DNA of 64,000 nucleotides from an uncultured Bacteroidales bacterium (GCA_900316995.1 ONEZ01000009.1:1-64000); one strand, 5' to 3'. Shown: positions 34,414-44,156, counted from the first letter of the stretch. Numbers and translations: made by a program. Notes: a model not told the origin generated them from the letters alone.

Positions 34414-34934
34414 AATTTTTTCATCAACATTTCATATTCTTTCCATGACATAGACCGTCCTGCTCCATCAGGATAATTAACATCCTCCTGCCCCCATATC
34501 CATTTATATGCTTTTATCAATTCTTCGGAGCATTCTCCTTTGTGAAAAGACAATGCACGTATCTCATCAATAAAGTCATTCGGTTCCTCTCCATCATAGA
34601 CCCTCTTTAATAATGATAAAAGCTTTCTCCCCTCGGAAGGATTATCCGTACATTTATCAGTAACGTCTTCTAATATCTGTTTATGAGAAATTTGCCAAAG
34701 AGAATTATCTTTAGGATCAAATATAAACACTAACATATCCTCTTTTTTAGAATGTCCAAACACTCTTTTCCCTCCAGGTTTTGTTATAACAATTTTACGA
34801 CCGTCTGCACATTGTTCCACTTCATAACCACGATATTCAATAGCAATAATTTGCTTTGCAAAGTCCTCTCTGGGCGCATTCCTAATATCTAAAGTCTTTA
34901 AGTCAATGGTATGTTTATAGATGTTTTTTGCCAT
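34410..34934 (-). CDS. unknown protein inside the DpnII-type operon
   Basis: 174 residues, soluble, mixed charge, starting KHTIDLKTLDIRNAPRED and ending RSMSWKEYEMLMKKL. It sits between the endonuclease (2 nt gap) and the second methyltransferase (4 nt overlap), so it is translated with them. Possible DNA-contact segment: GKRVFGHSKKEDM. No match to a known controller or Vsr nuclease that I recognise. Confidence 0.7.
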   Translation of the reverse strand: MAKNIYKHTIDLKTLDIRNAPREDFAKQIIAIEYRGYEVEQCADGRKIVITKPGGKRVFGHSKKEDMLVFIFDPKDNSLWQISHKQILEDVTDKCTDNPSEGRKLLSLLKRVYDGEEPNDFIDEIRALSFHKGECSEELIKAYKWIWGQEDVNYPDGAGRSMSWKEYEMLMKKL

Positions 34935-34936
34935 GT

Positions 34937-35779
34937 CTAAACTGATTGTTTTATCCTATTTATGAAATCTTTAATTGTAGTCAAATTATAAATACTTGGT
35001 ATAGCGGCAAAAGCCTCTTCAAGCTTATTACTAGCACTGTTCCAGCCAATGCCGTCAGTAATCCAAACAAACTCAAATCCGTCTACCCCATTTACTTTTG
35101 GAGCCACATCTGTGTAAGAACGAGCAACTTCATTTAGTTTTGAACCGCCACCAGAATAGAAATTGACCTCTATCAAATAGGTTTTACTATCCGTCTTAAT
35201 AACAAAATCAAAGACTTTTTGATCTGCACCTAAAACGGCAGATATTTCCGGGAACTCTTTAGATGAAACCTGTTCACGATATGAAACACCCGCATGGCCA
35301 AATATACGACCAACAAGTTTTTCTGTTATTTTACCACTTCTGTTCTTACGAGCATTAGTATCCAATCCAGTCTCTACGCCAAACACATAATCAACCAAAT
35401 CTTTAATCTCTTTGTTTTTGAAAACTCTATCAAGGCCCGTCCCTTCAATAAACTTCATCACACCATCAACAGAGTCAAACAATGAATGAACTGAATGCAT
35501 AGAGCCTTCATTATCAATAAACTTCTTGTCATCTTTCTTTCTGGTGGCAATAAGAATATCCATGACGTCAAACACTCTTCTATCTCTACTCCACAACGCC
35601 TCTACCGCATCGCGCAAATTATCCTTCCCAATAAGAAAGTTCAGCGTGTTAAGGCTAATCTCAACATCGGCGACATTCTTTTTAATTTTTGGAAAGTCAC
35701 AATAAAAATCAAGCGTTGCATTTGTCTCCTTCAATTGAGACATAAACAATTTAAATTCCTCTTTTGTATGTGCTGCCAT
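34937..35779 (-). CDS. DpnII-type restriction endonuclease (GATC)
   Basis: 280 residues, close to DpnII length. The family-typical end region is present: KTYLIEVNFYSGGGSKLNEVARSYTDV (E-V-N likely the nuclease acid strand), then FVWITDGIGW, and TNARKNRSGKITEKLVGRIF in the middle. Expected to cut unmethylated GATC. Start overlaps the methyltransferase stop by one base (TAATG). Confidence 0.88.
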   Translation of the reverse strand: MAAHTKEEFKLFMSQLKETNATLDFYCDFPKIKKNVADVEISLNTLNFLIGKDNLRDAVEALWSRDRRVFDVMDILIATRKKDDKKFIDNEGSMHSVHSLFDSVDGVMKFIEGTGLDRVFKNKEIKDLVDYVFGVETGLDTNARKNRSGKITEKLVGRIFGHAGVSYREQVSSKEFPEISAVLGADQKVFDFVIKTDSKTYLIEVNFYSGGGSKLNEVARSYTDVAPKVNGVDGFEFVWITDGIGWNSASNKLEEAFAAIPSIYNLTTIKDFINRIKQSV

Positions 35780-36705
35780 TATACTGCTAACTCTAAATAT
35801 TTTCTAGTTTCTATGTAATTATGCACAAGTATCTCTTGAAGTTTTCCTCGCTTTGCCGGATTTGCATTTACACTACGAGAAGCCCAAACCCTGTCAATAT
35901 AATAATCCAGATACAAGTCCTCAAAGAATCTGTCCTTGAGCGGAGTGTTAAAGCAATCAGAGTTACTTAGCATAAATTTGTAGCCAGCCTGCTCCACCTG
36001 ATCACAAAACTCTTTAAGGCGTCGCTGTGCAAGGTCATTAAAGGCCTCCTTAGCGTAATCATTAAAACTGCTTGTATTACTTAACGGACGATACGGAGGA
36101 TCAAAATAGAATAGCGTGTTTCCACGTGCATGCCCAAGTGTCTGCTGGTAATCACCTGTCAAAATCTCTACATTTTGCAGCAATTCACTATCGGCGTAAA
36201 TAGTGTTTGCATCACAAATCATTGGAGTTTCATACCTGCCAAACGGCACATTAAACAAACCTGCCTTATTCACTCTGTACAAGCCATTAAAGCATGTTCT
36301 ATTGAGGAAGAAGAACAATGTTGTATTGCGTATGGGGTCTAACATTTTAGTGTTAAACTCATCGCGATGTTGAATAAAGAACTGTTTACGATCCTCTTCA
36401 GAACGCAAGGCGTAATAATCTCGTTGTAAGGATTTTAACGCAGAAATTAACTCTGACGGATTGTCACGCACTATCCTGTAACAAGTGGTCAGATCTCCGT
36501 TAATGTCATTAATAATAGCTGATTTAATATTGGAGTGTGTCTGCAACATATAGAAGAGCATGGCTCCTCCACCCACAAAGGGTTCAATGTAAGTGACATT
36601 CTCCCAAGTATCAAAGTCAGCAGGAAGCAAGGCTTCAAGTTGTTCAATGAGTTGTGTTTTACCACCAACCCATTTGATAAATGGTTTCGCTTTCATTGTT
36701 GTCAA
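35779..36705 (-). CDS. Dam-type DNA adenine methyltransferase (M1.DpnII-like)
   Basis: 308 residues, alpha class: SAM motif KPFIKWVGGKTQLI, then YIEPFVGGGAMLFYML and catalytic FYFDPPYRPLSNTSSF. Also RTCFNGLYRVNKAGLFNVPFG, typical of Dam enzymes that modify GATC. First gene of the restriction-modification operon, so methylation precedes endonuclease production. Confidence 0.93.
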   Translation of the reverse strand: MTTMKAKPFIKWVGGKTQLIEQLEALLPADFDTWENVTYIEPFVGGGAMLFYMLQTHSNIKSAIINDINGDLTTCYRIVRDNPSELISALKSLQRDYYALRSEEDRKQFFIQHRDEFNTKMLDPIRNTTLFFFLNRTCFNGLYRVNKAGLFNVPFGRYETPMICDANTIYADSELLQNVEILTGDYQQTLGHARGNTLFYFDPPYRPLSNTSSFNDYAKEAFNDLAQRRLKEFCDQVEQAGYKFMLSNSDCFNTPLKDRFFEDLYLDYYIDRVWASRSVNANPAKRGKLQEILVHNYIETRKYLELAV

Positions 36706-36962
36706 ATATTTTTTTCTGCGAAGATAATAAAAATTTACATGAAAATAACATTACATCGCTGAGAAAAACGTCACAGAAAACGTCACAGAAAATCATAGAA
36801 CAAATACTCAAAAACAAGATGGTGACCATAGACGAATTAGCAGAGGAATGTGGCATCACTGTGGCTGGTGTAAAATGGCAATTACAACAAATGCAGCAGA
36901 AAAATCTTATCCGCCGTGTTGGGTCAAAGAAAGGTGGGTACTGGGAGATTACTAATACGTAA
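36681..36962 (+). CDS. winged-helix DNA-binding protein or remnant
   Basis: 93 residues if the ATG at 36681 is used, which overlaps the divergent methyltransferase start by 25 nt. The C-terminal half is a winged helix: QKIIEQILKNKMVTIDELAEECGITVAGVKWQLQQMQQKNLIRRVG...GGYWEI. It is preceded by KTSQKTSQK. This arrangement is usual at the C-terminus of AlbA/RecG-like ATP-binding regulators, so the piece is probably the end of a lost longer gene. A separate regulator of the restriction operon is the alternative. Confidence 0.55.
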   Translation: MVSLSLLSNIFFCEDNKNLHENNITSLRKTSQKTSQKIIEQILKNKMVTIDELAEECGITVAGVKWQLQQMQQKNLIRRVGSKKGGYWEITNT

Positions 36963-36966
36963 TGGA

Positions 36967-37050
36967 CAAAAAACTATACAAAAAACCATACAAAAAACTA
37001 TACAAAAAACTATACAAAAAACTATACAAAAAACTATACAAAAAACTACC
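36967..37050. repeat. 12 bp tandem repeat, seven units
   Basis: Unit CAAAAAACTATA, repeated seven times with one-base variants in units 2 and 7. In one frame it encodes (Q)KTIQ repeats, like the KTSQKTSQK linker at 36765-36795. It lies right after the winged-helix stop codon. Confidence 0.9.
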
Positions 37051-37061
37051 CAGAAACCACG

Positions 37062-37451
37062 CTACGGCAGAAAATCCTCCATAATAGATTTGCCAAAGGG
37101 GAACAACGCCAGATACGCCATTCTGAAATGCATATTTCCAAAGCTAAACCCAACAATGGTCAGGTAGAATAAGATACCTATAGTAACATGCATAATGGCC
37201 AGCTCCACTCCAAAACAGCAAATCCACAGCAGATTCAAAATAACACTTAGGCAGCCGCCGTCAGCACTGATATCATCATAAATCCTGTACCCATACGGAT
37301 GCAGCATATAAGCGCCAATCTTAAACAACTGAACACCAAAGGGAATACCAATTATGGTGATACAAAATGCCAGCCCAGCTATAAAATAGCCCACAGCGAA
37401 CAGCAGCCCGCCAAATATAAGCCATAAGATATTTGCAAGAGTGTTACTCAT
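37062..37451 (-). CDS. YccF-domain inner-membrane protein
   Basis: 129 residues with the duplicated YccF motif: first ILWLIFGGLL...FCITIIGIPFGVQLFKIGAYMLHPYG, then a second half LLWICCFG...FYLTIVGFSFGNMHFRMAYLALFPFG. Four or so membrane helices. Function of the family is not settled. Confidence 0.9.
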   Translation of the reverse strand: MSNTLANILWLIFGGLLFAVGYFIAGLAFCITIIGIPFGVQLFKIGAYMLHPYGYRIYDDISADGGCLSVILNLLWICCFGVELAIMHVTIGILFYLTIVGFSFGNMHFRMAYLALFPFGKSIMEDFLP

Positions 37452-37640
37452 GATTAGGGGATATGATGATTTCAGTTACAGCACAAAAAACCTGAGCAAA
37501 TCTAATAAAAATATTTAGCACCATCACCACCAACAATCAACCTTTTAATCTTAATTAACATTTCAACGAAGACACTTGTGATGCTTGATACTGCGCTACC
37601 TACCATACACTACTAAGCCTTAATAAGACCTACTAAGACA

Positions 37641-37670
37641 AATCAGTCCCGACCAAAGCCGAGACTGATT
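37641..37670. terminator. hairpin downstream of the first BspA-like gene
   Basis: AATCAGTCTCGG / GGGACTGATT type stem of about 12 pairs (some G-U) on the minus strand, 39 nt past the stop. No long T-run on the minus strand. The rest of 37452-37708 shows nothing recognisable. Confidence 0.55.
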
Positions 37671-37708
37671 GAAATTTTATTATATACGTGGTTTAGCGTA
37701 AGCTTCGG

Positions 37709-39842
37709 TTACTTCACCATAACCTTCACAGCCTCATCACCCACTTTAACCACGTATACACCAGACGCAGGCACTGGATTGCTAACCTGCTTACCAGCGG
37801 TGTTGTAGATGCTGTAGTCATCTGCGCTGAGACCCTCAACCATTACGTTCTTATCCTGAACGTAAACCTTATCCTTAAACTCAGGCTCAGCGCTCTGCTC
37901 GTCAACAGATACAGGCTCCCTTGTTGTTGTAAATGAGCCAGACTTAAGGCTTAAAGTTCTTTCACTGGCATCTAACGCTGTTATTGTATAGTTATATTGT
38001 GTTTCTGGTGTTAAACTGGCTATACTATACTGGTAGCCGTAAGTAGCAGATGCGTCACGAGCCTCAGCCATTCGCTCTGATGCAGAAGAGTACTCTATGC
38101 TTAGTAATTGACCTTTGTTATTGAACGTAGCTACGCAGAATGTTTTACCACCCGTCTTTATCTCTATAACATAACTTTCAGCATTATCTACAACAGGCCA
38201 GGCAACCACAACCTTTGTATTTGACGGTGTTATCACAACATCATCAAGAGGCTCGTCAATATGCCTTGCTTCGATGCACTCTTTGTTCTTAAACTTTCTC
38301 CAACCAGCTTCTACCTTGTAAATGTCCAATACGTCACACGGCACATACAGCTTACAATTTTTATAATCCAAATTCTCATCAAAGAACTTAGTCGCGTCAC
38401 TTGGATCTTCAATCATGCTAACTACAGACTTTAAGCCTGTGCATCCTCTAAAGGTACCGTCTCCTATTGACATATCATTACTAAGTATCTCTATTGATGT
38501 AAGTCCAGTGCAATAATAAAAGGCTTCACTACCAATGGACTTAACACTGCTAGGTATTGTTATATATGTTAGCCCTGTACATCCACAAAAGGCAAAATAT
38601 TCTATTGACGTGACACCACCCGATATCTCTATCGAAGTGAGACTAGTGCATCCTTCAAAGGCATAACCATAGATTGATGTGACACTGCTCGGAATTGTTA
38701 TTGATGTGAGACCAGTGCATCCTTCAAAGGCAGAACTACCTATTGAAGTTACGCCGCTTGGGAGTCCTATTGAAGTGAGTCCTGTGCATCCATCGAAGGC
38801 AGAACTACCTATTGACGTTATGCTATTAGGGATCATTGTGTTATTGCATCCTCGAAGCAATGTATTTGTTGCGGTCTCTACAATTGCATTACAGTTATCT
38901 CTAGAATCATACACCTTATTGTTCTCGTCAACTATTATAGACGTAAGTCCGGTGCATCCTGAAAAGGCATCTCTACCTATTGATGTGACACTGCCTGGTA
39001 TCTCTATAAAGGCCAGTCCGGAGCATCCATAAAAGGCACCATATCCTATTGACGCTATGCTATTAGGGATCATTGTGTTATTACATCCTAAAAGCAATGT
39101 ATTTGTTGCGGTCTCTACAATTGCATTACAGTTATTTCTGGAATCATACACCTTATTATTTTTATCAACTATTATAGACGTAAATCCGGTGCATCTTGAA
39201 AAGGCAGAACGATCAATTGACGTGACGCTGCTTGGTATCTCTATTGAAGTGAGACTAGTGCATCCTGAAAAGGCACCATAAATTATTGATGTAATACTGT
39301 TCGGTATTGTTATTGATGTGAGACCAGTGCATCTTTCAAAGGTATAACTTTCTATTGACGTGACGCTACTCGGTATTGTTATAGATGTCAGCCCTGTGCA
39401 TCCTTCAAAGGCAGAACTACCTATTGACGTGACGCCACTCGGTATTGTTATAGATGTTAGCCCTGTGCATCCTTCAAAGGCAGAATTATCTATTGACGTG
39501 ACGCCACTCGGTATTGTTATAGATGTTAGCCCTGTGCATCCTTCAAAGGCAGAACTACCTATTGACGTGACGCCACTCGGTATTGTTATAGATGTTAGCC
39601 CTGTGCATCCTTCAAAGGCAGAACTACCTATTGACCTAACACTATAATTTTCAGAATCATACACCACCGTACTTGGAATTACGACATCGCCAGTAACACC
39701 TTTATTTATACCAACTGAAACATAGTTTTTATAATATTCCCTCCTATATGTAATATCCTTGTAAACAAAAGTTGAGTTTGCCAAAATTTCCTGCGATACA
39801 AAAAGTAGCATCGCTACAAAAAAATAGTAAAATCTTTTTCAT
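37709..39842 (-). pseudogene. BspA-like LRR surface protein, signal peptide out of frame
   Basis: The main frame (from an internal ATG at 39811) has 700 residues: about fifteen 23-residue LRR_5 units (LTSITIPSGVTSIGSSAFEGCTG), two non-LRR inserts (VDKNNKVYDSRNNC), a fibronectin-III-like domain (about 540-640) and the sorting tail DYSIYNTAGKQV...GVYVVKVGDEAVKVMVK. The natural start is the ATG at 39840-39842, MKKILLFF, but a run of seven A (39818-39824) shifts it out of frame. The paralogue at 40463 has six and reads MKKFLLFFVAMLLFVPQG. So the gene is off in this sequence, perhaps reversibly. Confidence 0.85.
39370..39645. repeat. four near-identical 69 bp LRR-coding repeats
   Basis: Units of 69 bp coding for one 23-residue LRR each, differing at only a few positions, at the N-terminal end of the first BspA-like gene. 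Later units of the gene are much more diverged. Confidence 0.85.
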
Positions 39843-39853
39843 AGTATTTAATT

Positions 39854-40291
39854 TTAAAAATTACAACAATTACAAAGAGGTACAAATTGCATAAAAAACG
39901 ACACCATAGTCATCAATACTGAGATGAAAGCAAGCCTAAAAGGCCATTTTATGGCTGAATCACAGTGATTCCACAGATATGATAACCAGCAGGCCGTTGT
40001 AACTGTAACACTCTCACCGTCGGAAATATTTAGCAAATTCTTGCTTCGATAACCTATTCTGATTTTGTCTTTGGTTAACTCATCCACACTTCTTGCAACA
40101 CCCAATCTGTATATAGTTTTGCCAGATGAAGATTTAATTTTAAGTTTAACGTCAGTTGTGCCATCCGAGTCCTCCTTAAGAAAATTTCCCAACATTTTAC
40201 TCTGCAATACGACATACTTCTCTGTGTCAGGGATTGGGTTTCCATAAGACGATTCATGAGAACCTACTTTTAATTGAAATTTTTGACTCAT
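39854..40291 (-). CDS. hypothetical protein with C-terminal membrane helix
   Basis: 145 residues. The first 100 form a probably beta-rich soluble domain (VLQSKMLGNFLKEDSDG, KLKIKSSSGKTIYRLG, IRIGYRSKNLLNISDGESV); a single hydrophobic segment near the end (LAFISVLMTMVSFFMQFV) would anchor it. A decayed copy of its C-terminus lies upstream of the other BspA-like gene, so the pair was duplicated together. Ends 12 nt before the BspA-like start. Confidence 0.65.
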   Translation of the reverse strand: MSQKFQLKVGSHESSYGNPIPDTEKYVVLQSKMLGNFLKEDSDGTTDVKLKIKSSSGKTIYRLGVARSVDELTKDKIRIGYRSKNLLNISDGESVTVTTACWLSYLWNHCDSAIKWPFRLAFISVLMTMVSFFMQFVPLCNCCNF

Positions 40292-40333
40292 AGTATATAA
40301 AATTAAGTTTTAATAATTCTTTCCAGTAACGGC

Positions 40334-40396
40334 ATAAAAAAAGCGTGAACCTTAACCGATTCCCGCTAACAACCAATAAGGATGTTGGCGGGTTTT
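40334..40396 (-). terminator. terminator downstream of the second BspA-like gene
   Basis: On the minus strand CCCGCCAACA pairs with TGTTAGCGGG (one mismatch), followed after about 20 nt by a seven-T run. A second perfect 24 nt palindrome (CTTGTTCCCTAATTAGGGAACAAG) lies at 40424-40447, closer to the gene. Confidence 0.55.
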
Positions 40397-40462
40397 GTTT
40401 GTTTTGTTGAGCTTGTTCACTAACTTGTTCCCTAATTAGGGAACAAGCTACTCGTTGGAAAA

Positions 40463-43012
40463 TTACTTAACCATAACCTTCACAGCCTCATCACCCACTT
40501 TAACTACATACACGCCTGATGCAGGCACTGGGTTGCTGACTTGCTTGCCGGCGGTGTTGTAGATGCTGTAGTCATCTGCACCGAGCCCCTCAATCATTAT
40601 GTTCTTATCCAGAACGTAAACCTTATCCTTAAATTCAGGCTCTGCGCTCTGCTCATCAGTTGAAACAGGCCCTTCCGCGGTTACAAAAGAACCAGACTTA
40701 ATAGTTAAAACATTATCATCTGCATCTAAAGCCGTTATTGTATAATTATATTCTGTTTTTGGTGTTAGACCTGTTATACTGAACTGATATCCGTAGGCTG
40801 CCGATGCATCCCTAGTTCCAGCCATACGTTCTGAGCCTGAAGGCATTTTTACACTTATGATTTCTCCATCGGCATTGAATGTGACCACGCAAAAGACATC
40901 GTCACCGCTCTTTATCTCTATAACATAGGAGCTTGCATTGTCAACAACCGGCCACGCGATTGCGACTTGAGAGCTTGACTCAGTAATAACAACATCATCT
41001 AAAGGTTCGTCAATATGCAGTACATCTATACACTCTATGTGCTCAAATTTATTCCATTCTTTTGTTTCTTTGTAAACATCTAACGCCTTACATGGCACAT
41101 ATAGTTTACAATTTTTATAATCCAATTTAGAAAAATAGTACCAACTATCTGGTTCTTCAATCATACAAATAATTTTTTTTATATTTGGGCTTTCCTCGTA
41201 AAAGGCATAGTACCAGCTCATTACACTACTAAGTATTGTTACTGATGTTAAGCCTGTACAATAAGAAAAAGCCTCATTCCCTATACATGTGACACTGTTT
41301 GGTATCTCTATTGAGATTAGACCTGAGCAACCACGAAAGGCGTACACTCCTATTGATGTAACACTATTCGGTATATTTATTGATGTAAGTCCTGTGCAAC
41401 CCCAAAAGGCAAAATCCCAAATAGATGTAACGTTATTAGGTATCGTTGTATTTTTACATCCGAAAATTAATTTATTTGTAGCCGTCTCTATAATTGCATT
41501 ACAATTATTTCTGGAATCATACACTTTGTTATTTTCATCCACTACAATTGATGTAAGTCCTGTGCAACCCCTAAAGGCATTCGTTCCTATTGATGTAACG
41601 CTATTCGGTATCTCTATTGAGGTAAGACTGGCGCAACCTGAAAAGGCAGACTCTCTTATTTCCGTAACGCCGTTCGGTATATCTATTGAGGTAAGACCGG
41701 CGCAACCTGAAAAGGCTGACTCTCCTATACGACCAACACTGTTAGGGATCTCTATTAATGTTAGCCCTGTACATCCCTTAAAGGAATTCTTTCCTATTGA
41801 TGTAACGCTATTAGGTATCTTTATTGAGGTAAGTCCAGTACATCCTGAAAAGGCAGACTCTCCTATCACAGTAACGCTATTAGATATATCTATTGAGGTA
41901 AGACCGGTGCAACTTTCAAAGGCATATTTTGCTATCCCTGTAACGTTATTAGGTATCTCTATTGAGGTAAGACCGGTGCAACCATAAAAGGCATACATTC
42001 CAATTGATGTAACGCTATTCGACATATCTATTGAGGTAAGTCCTGTGCATCCATAAAATGCTCCGCGCTCTATTGATGTAACGCTATTCGGTATCTCTAT
42101 TGATGTGAGACCTGCACATCCATAAAAGGCAAAATCCCCTATATATGTAACGCTATTTGGTATCTCTATTGAGGCAAGTCCGGTGCAACCTGAAAAGGCA
42201 TACCACCCTATATATGTAACGCTATTCGGTATCTCTATTGAGGTAAGACCGGTGCAACCTGAAAAGGCAGAATTTTCTATTTCCGTAACGCTATTTGGTA
42301 TCTCTATTGAGGCAAGACCGGTGCAACCTGAAAAGGCAGACTCTCCTATTGATGTAACGCTATTTGGTATATCTATCGAAGTCAGTCCAGTACATCCTCT
42401 AAAGGCACCCGCTCCTATTTCTGTAACACTATTGGGTATATTTATTGATGTGAGTCCTGTGCAACCTGTAAAGCCACCTATATACGTAATACTATTAGGT
42501 ATATCTATTGAGGTGAGACCTGTGCAACCTGAAAAGGCATCCGCCCCTATTGATGTAACGCTATTGGGTATACCTATCGAAGTCAGTCCTGTGCAACCTG
42601 AAAAGGCTCTCTCTCCTATTGATGTAACGCCATTCGATATCTCTATTGAGGTGAGACCAGTACATCCATTAAAGGCATTCTTTCCTATCGATTTTACAGA
42701 ACTAGGAATTTCTATTGAAGTTAATCCTGTGTACCCCTTAAAGGCATCGTCTCCTATTGAGGTAACTGTGTAGGATTCTCCATATTGAGGGCCACTATAA
42801 TAATTACCACTATGATAATAATGCTTAATCCTACTTGGAATAACTAATTCCTCATAGTGGTACTCATCGGAAATTCCAACAATAGATATTTCAGTATAAT
42901 CACTATTAAATTTATAGTTGATACCATAGGCTGATACATAAATATATTCGGCCAAAACACCTTGCGGCACAAAAAGTAGCATCGCTACAAAAAATAGTAA
43001 AAACTTTTTCAT
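40463..43012 (-). CDS. BspA-like LRR surface protein with T9SS tail
   Basis: 849 residues. Signal peptide MKKFLLFFVAMLLFVPQGVLA, a short beta region, about twenty LRR_5 units of 23 residues (LTSIEIPNSVTSIGESAFSGC), one insert (VDENNKVYDSRNNC) and a short linker with a conserved YVPCKALDVYKE. A fibronectin-III-like domain (about 690-780) and the sorting tail DYSIYNTAGKQV...VKVMVK end the protein. BspA-type proteins bind host matrix and other bacteria. The tail DNA is nearly identical to that of the neighbour at 37709. Confidence 0.9.
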   Translation of the reverse strand: MKKFLLFFVAMLLFVPQGVLAEYIYVSAYGINYKFNSDYTEISIVGISDEYHYEELVIPSRIKHYYHSGNYYSGPQYGESYTVTSIGDDAFKGYTGLTSIEIPSSVKSIGKNAFNGCTGLTSIEISNGVTSIGERAFSGCTGLTSIGIPNSVTSIGADAFSGCTGLTSIDIPNSITYIGGFTGCTGLTSINIPNSVTEIGAGAFRGCTGLTSIDIPNSVTSIGESAFSGCTGLASIEIPNSVTEIENSAFSGCTGLTSIEIPNSVTYIGWYAFSGCTGLASIEIPNSVTYIGDFAFYGCAGLTSIEIPNSVTSIERGAFYGCTGLTSIDMSNSVTSIGMYAFYGCTGLTSIEIPNNVTGIAKYAFESCTGLTSIDISNSVTVIGESAFSGCTGLTSIKIPNSVTSIGKNSFKGCTGLTLIEIPNSVGRIGESAFSGCAGLTSIDIPNGVTEIRESAFSGCASLTSIEIPNSVTSIGTNAFRGCTGLTSIVVDENNKVYDSRNNCNAIIETATNKLIFGCKNTTIPNNVTSIWDFAFWGCTGLTSINIPNSVTSIGVYAFRGCSGLISIEIPNSVTCIGNEAFSYCTGLTSVTILSSVMSWYYAFYEESPNIKKIICMIEEPDSWYYFSKLDYKNCKLYVPCKALDVYKETKEWNKFEHIECIDVLHIDEPLDDVVITESSSQVAIAWPVVDNASSYVIEIKSGDDVFCVVTFNADGEIISVKMPSGSERMAGTRDASAAYGYQFSITGLTPKTEYNYTITALDADDNVLTIKSGSFVTAEGPVSTDEQSAEPEFKDKVYVLDKNIMIEGLGADDYSIYNTAGKQVSNPVPASGVYVVKVGDEAVKVMVK

Positions 43013-43054
43013 AATATTGAAATTAAAAATTACAACAATTACATTAAAATAGAA

Positions 43055-43130
43055 TTTGTATTATAAACGACACAGCTGTAATGACAGCAGAGCAAAATGC
43101 AAACCCCAAAGACCACTTTATGCCGAATTG
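43055..43130 (-). pseudogene. remnant of the 145-residue protein gene
   Basis: Minus strand reads, after a one-base shift, IKWSLGFAFCSAVITAVSFIIQILF, which lines up with IKWPFRLAFISVLMTMVSFFMQFV at the end of the gene at 39854. Only the C-terminal helix is left. Confidence 0.65.
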
Positions 43131-43961
43131 TTATTTATAGTCTACACTATTGTCCGATTTTTTAGTGGGCACATCAACAAAAGCATTTGATTTACTTTTA
43201 TTAACAGCATCCGTCATCCTCACGTCTTCAAGGTTAGTACAACCAAAGAAAACCCAATCCCCAATTTTCTTAACAGAGTCAGGTATATAAACTGATTTTA
43301 GGTTAGCACAACCTAGAAAAGCCCAATCCCCTATAGACTCAACAGTATCTGGGATTGACACATGTTCAATCTCCAAACGGCTGATAAACTCACGCTTTTT
43401 TATCTCCGTAGTTCCATAGGGAATAATCAATCTTCCGTTGTCAACATTAGGTAATGGACTTCTAGGACTTGTTACATTTACAACTCCGTTGTACTCACTA
43501 CGCTGCAAATTAGCAATTTCATATTCATATACAACTCTACCTTTTACACAACATTGCTTGTTAAAATCAATAATCTGCTTATCTGACAAACCTGAACCAA
43601 TTGCCACAAAATCCCTGCGAATCAGTTCTGGAGCACCTTCAATACTTTTGAGAGCACCCGAATAACTTATATCTAATTGTCCCACCTGCTTTGGGAAGCC
43701 TTCCATAGACTCTAAAAAACTATAGGAGCAAATAAACGTACCATCTGGCATATCACTAAAAACTACACCTTCAGGAAGCTTAGAACCTCTATAACAACAT
43801 AGGTTAACAATGCTACCATTAGGGACTCGTATGATTCTATTTTTCCCCTGAAATTCAATATCGGTATATGGTATTTTATACTTTGAACAAAAATCAACGA
43901 CCCTTAACATCTCTCGTTCAAAATACTTATCTCCTTGTCCTAATTGTGTCAATATACTCAT
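43131..43961 (-). CDS. cytoplasmic LRR_5 protein, unknown function
   Basis: 276 residues without signal peptide. The N-terminal 190 residues are not recognised (VDFCSKYKIPYTDIEF, VNLCCYRGSKLPEGVVF, VGQLDISYSGALKSIEGAPELI). Two to three BspA-like LRR units follow (RLIIPYGTTEIKKREF, VSIPDTVESIGDWAFLGC, VYIPDSVKKIGDWVFFGC). The ending VDYK runs into the remnant described at 43055. It may be phage- or toxin-related like the LRR protein at 12814, but that is speculation. Confidence 0.65.
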   Translation of the reverse strand: MSILTQLGQGDKYFEREMLRVVDFCSKYKIPYTDIEFQGKNRIIRVPNGSIVNLCCYRGSKLPEGVVFSDMPDGTFICSYSFLESMEGFPKQVGQLDISYSGALKSIEGAPELIRRDFVAIGSGLSDKQIIDFNKQCCVKGRVVYEYEIANLQRSEYNGVVNVTSPRSPLPNVDNGRLIIPYGTTEIKKREFISRLEIEHVSIPDTVESIGDWAFLGCANLKSVYIPDSVKKIGDWVFFGCTNLEDVRMTDAVNKSKSNAFVDVPTKKSDNSVDYK

Positions 43962-44156
43962 AACTAAAATATTTTATCTCACCTACTCTTCTTAGGATTT
44001 TCGGCATACTCCCATTGCTATTTATAATCAGCCTATATCATTTATGATAAGCATTTTGCAAATTTAATAAAAACATTTTTAATTATCATATATGACAATT
44101 AAATTTTTAACATTTGTTAGTGTTTACTTGTGTTTGCAAAGATATTTTAACCAGAG

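Noticed and set aside
36967..37050. Regular repeat that might be a CRISPR array
   Set aside because: The 12 bp units are contiguous without spacers; it is a simple tandem repeat.
38679..39647. Plus-strand open frames over the first BspA-like gene
   Set aside because: They arise from the 69 bp repeats read backwards; the translated pattern is repetitive and has no signal or start context.
41289..42773. Long plus-strand frames over the second BspA-like gene
   Set aside because: Same reason: mirror image of LRR repeats.
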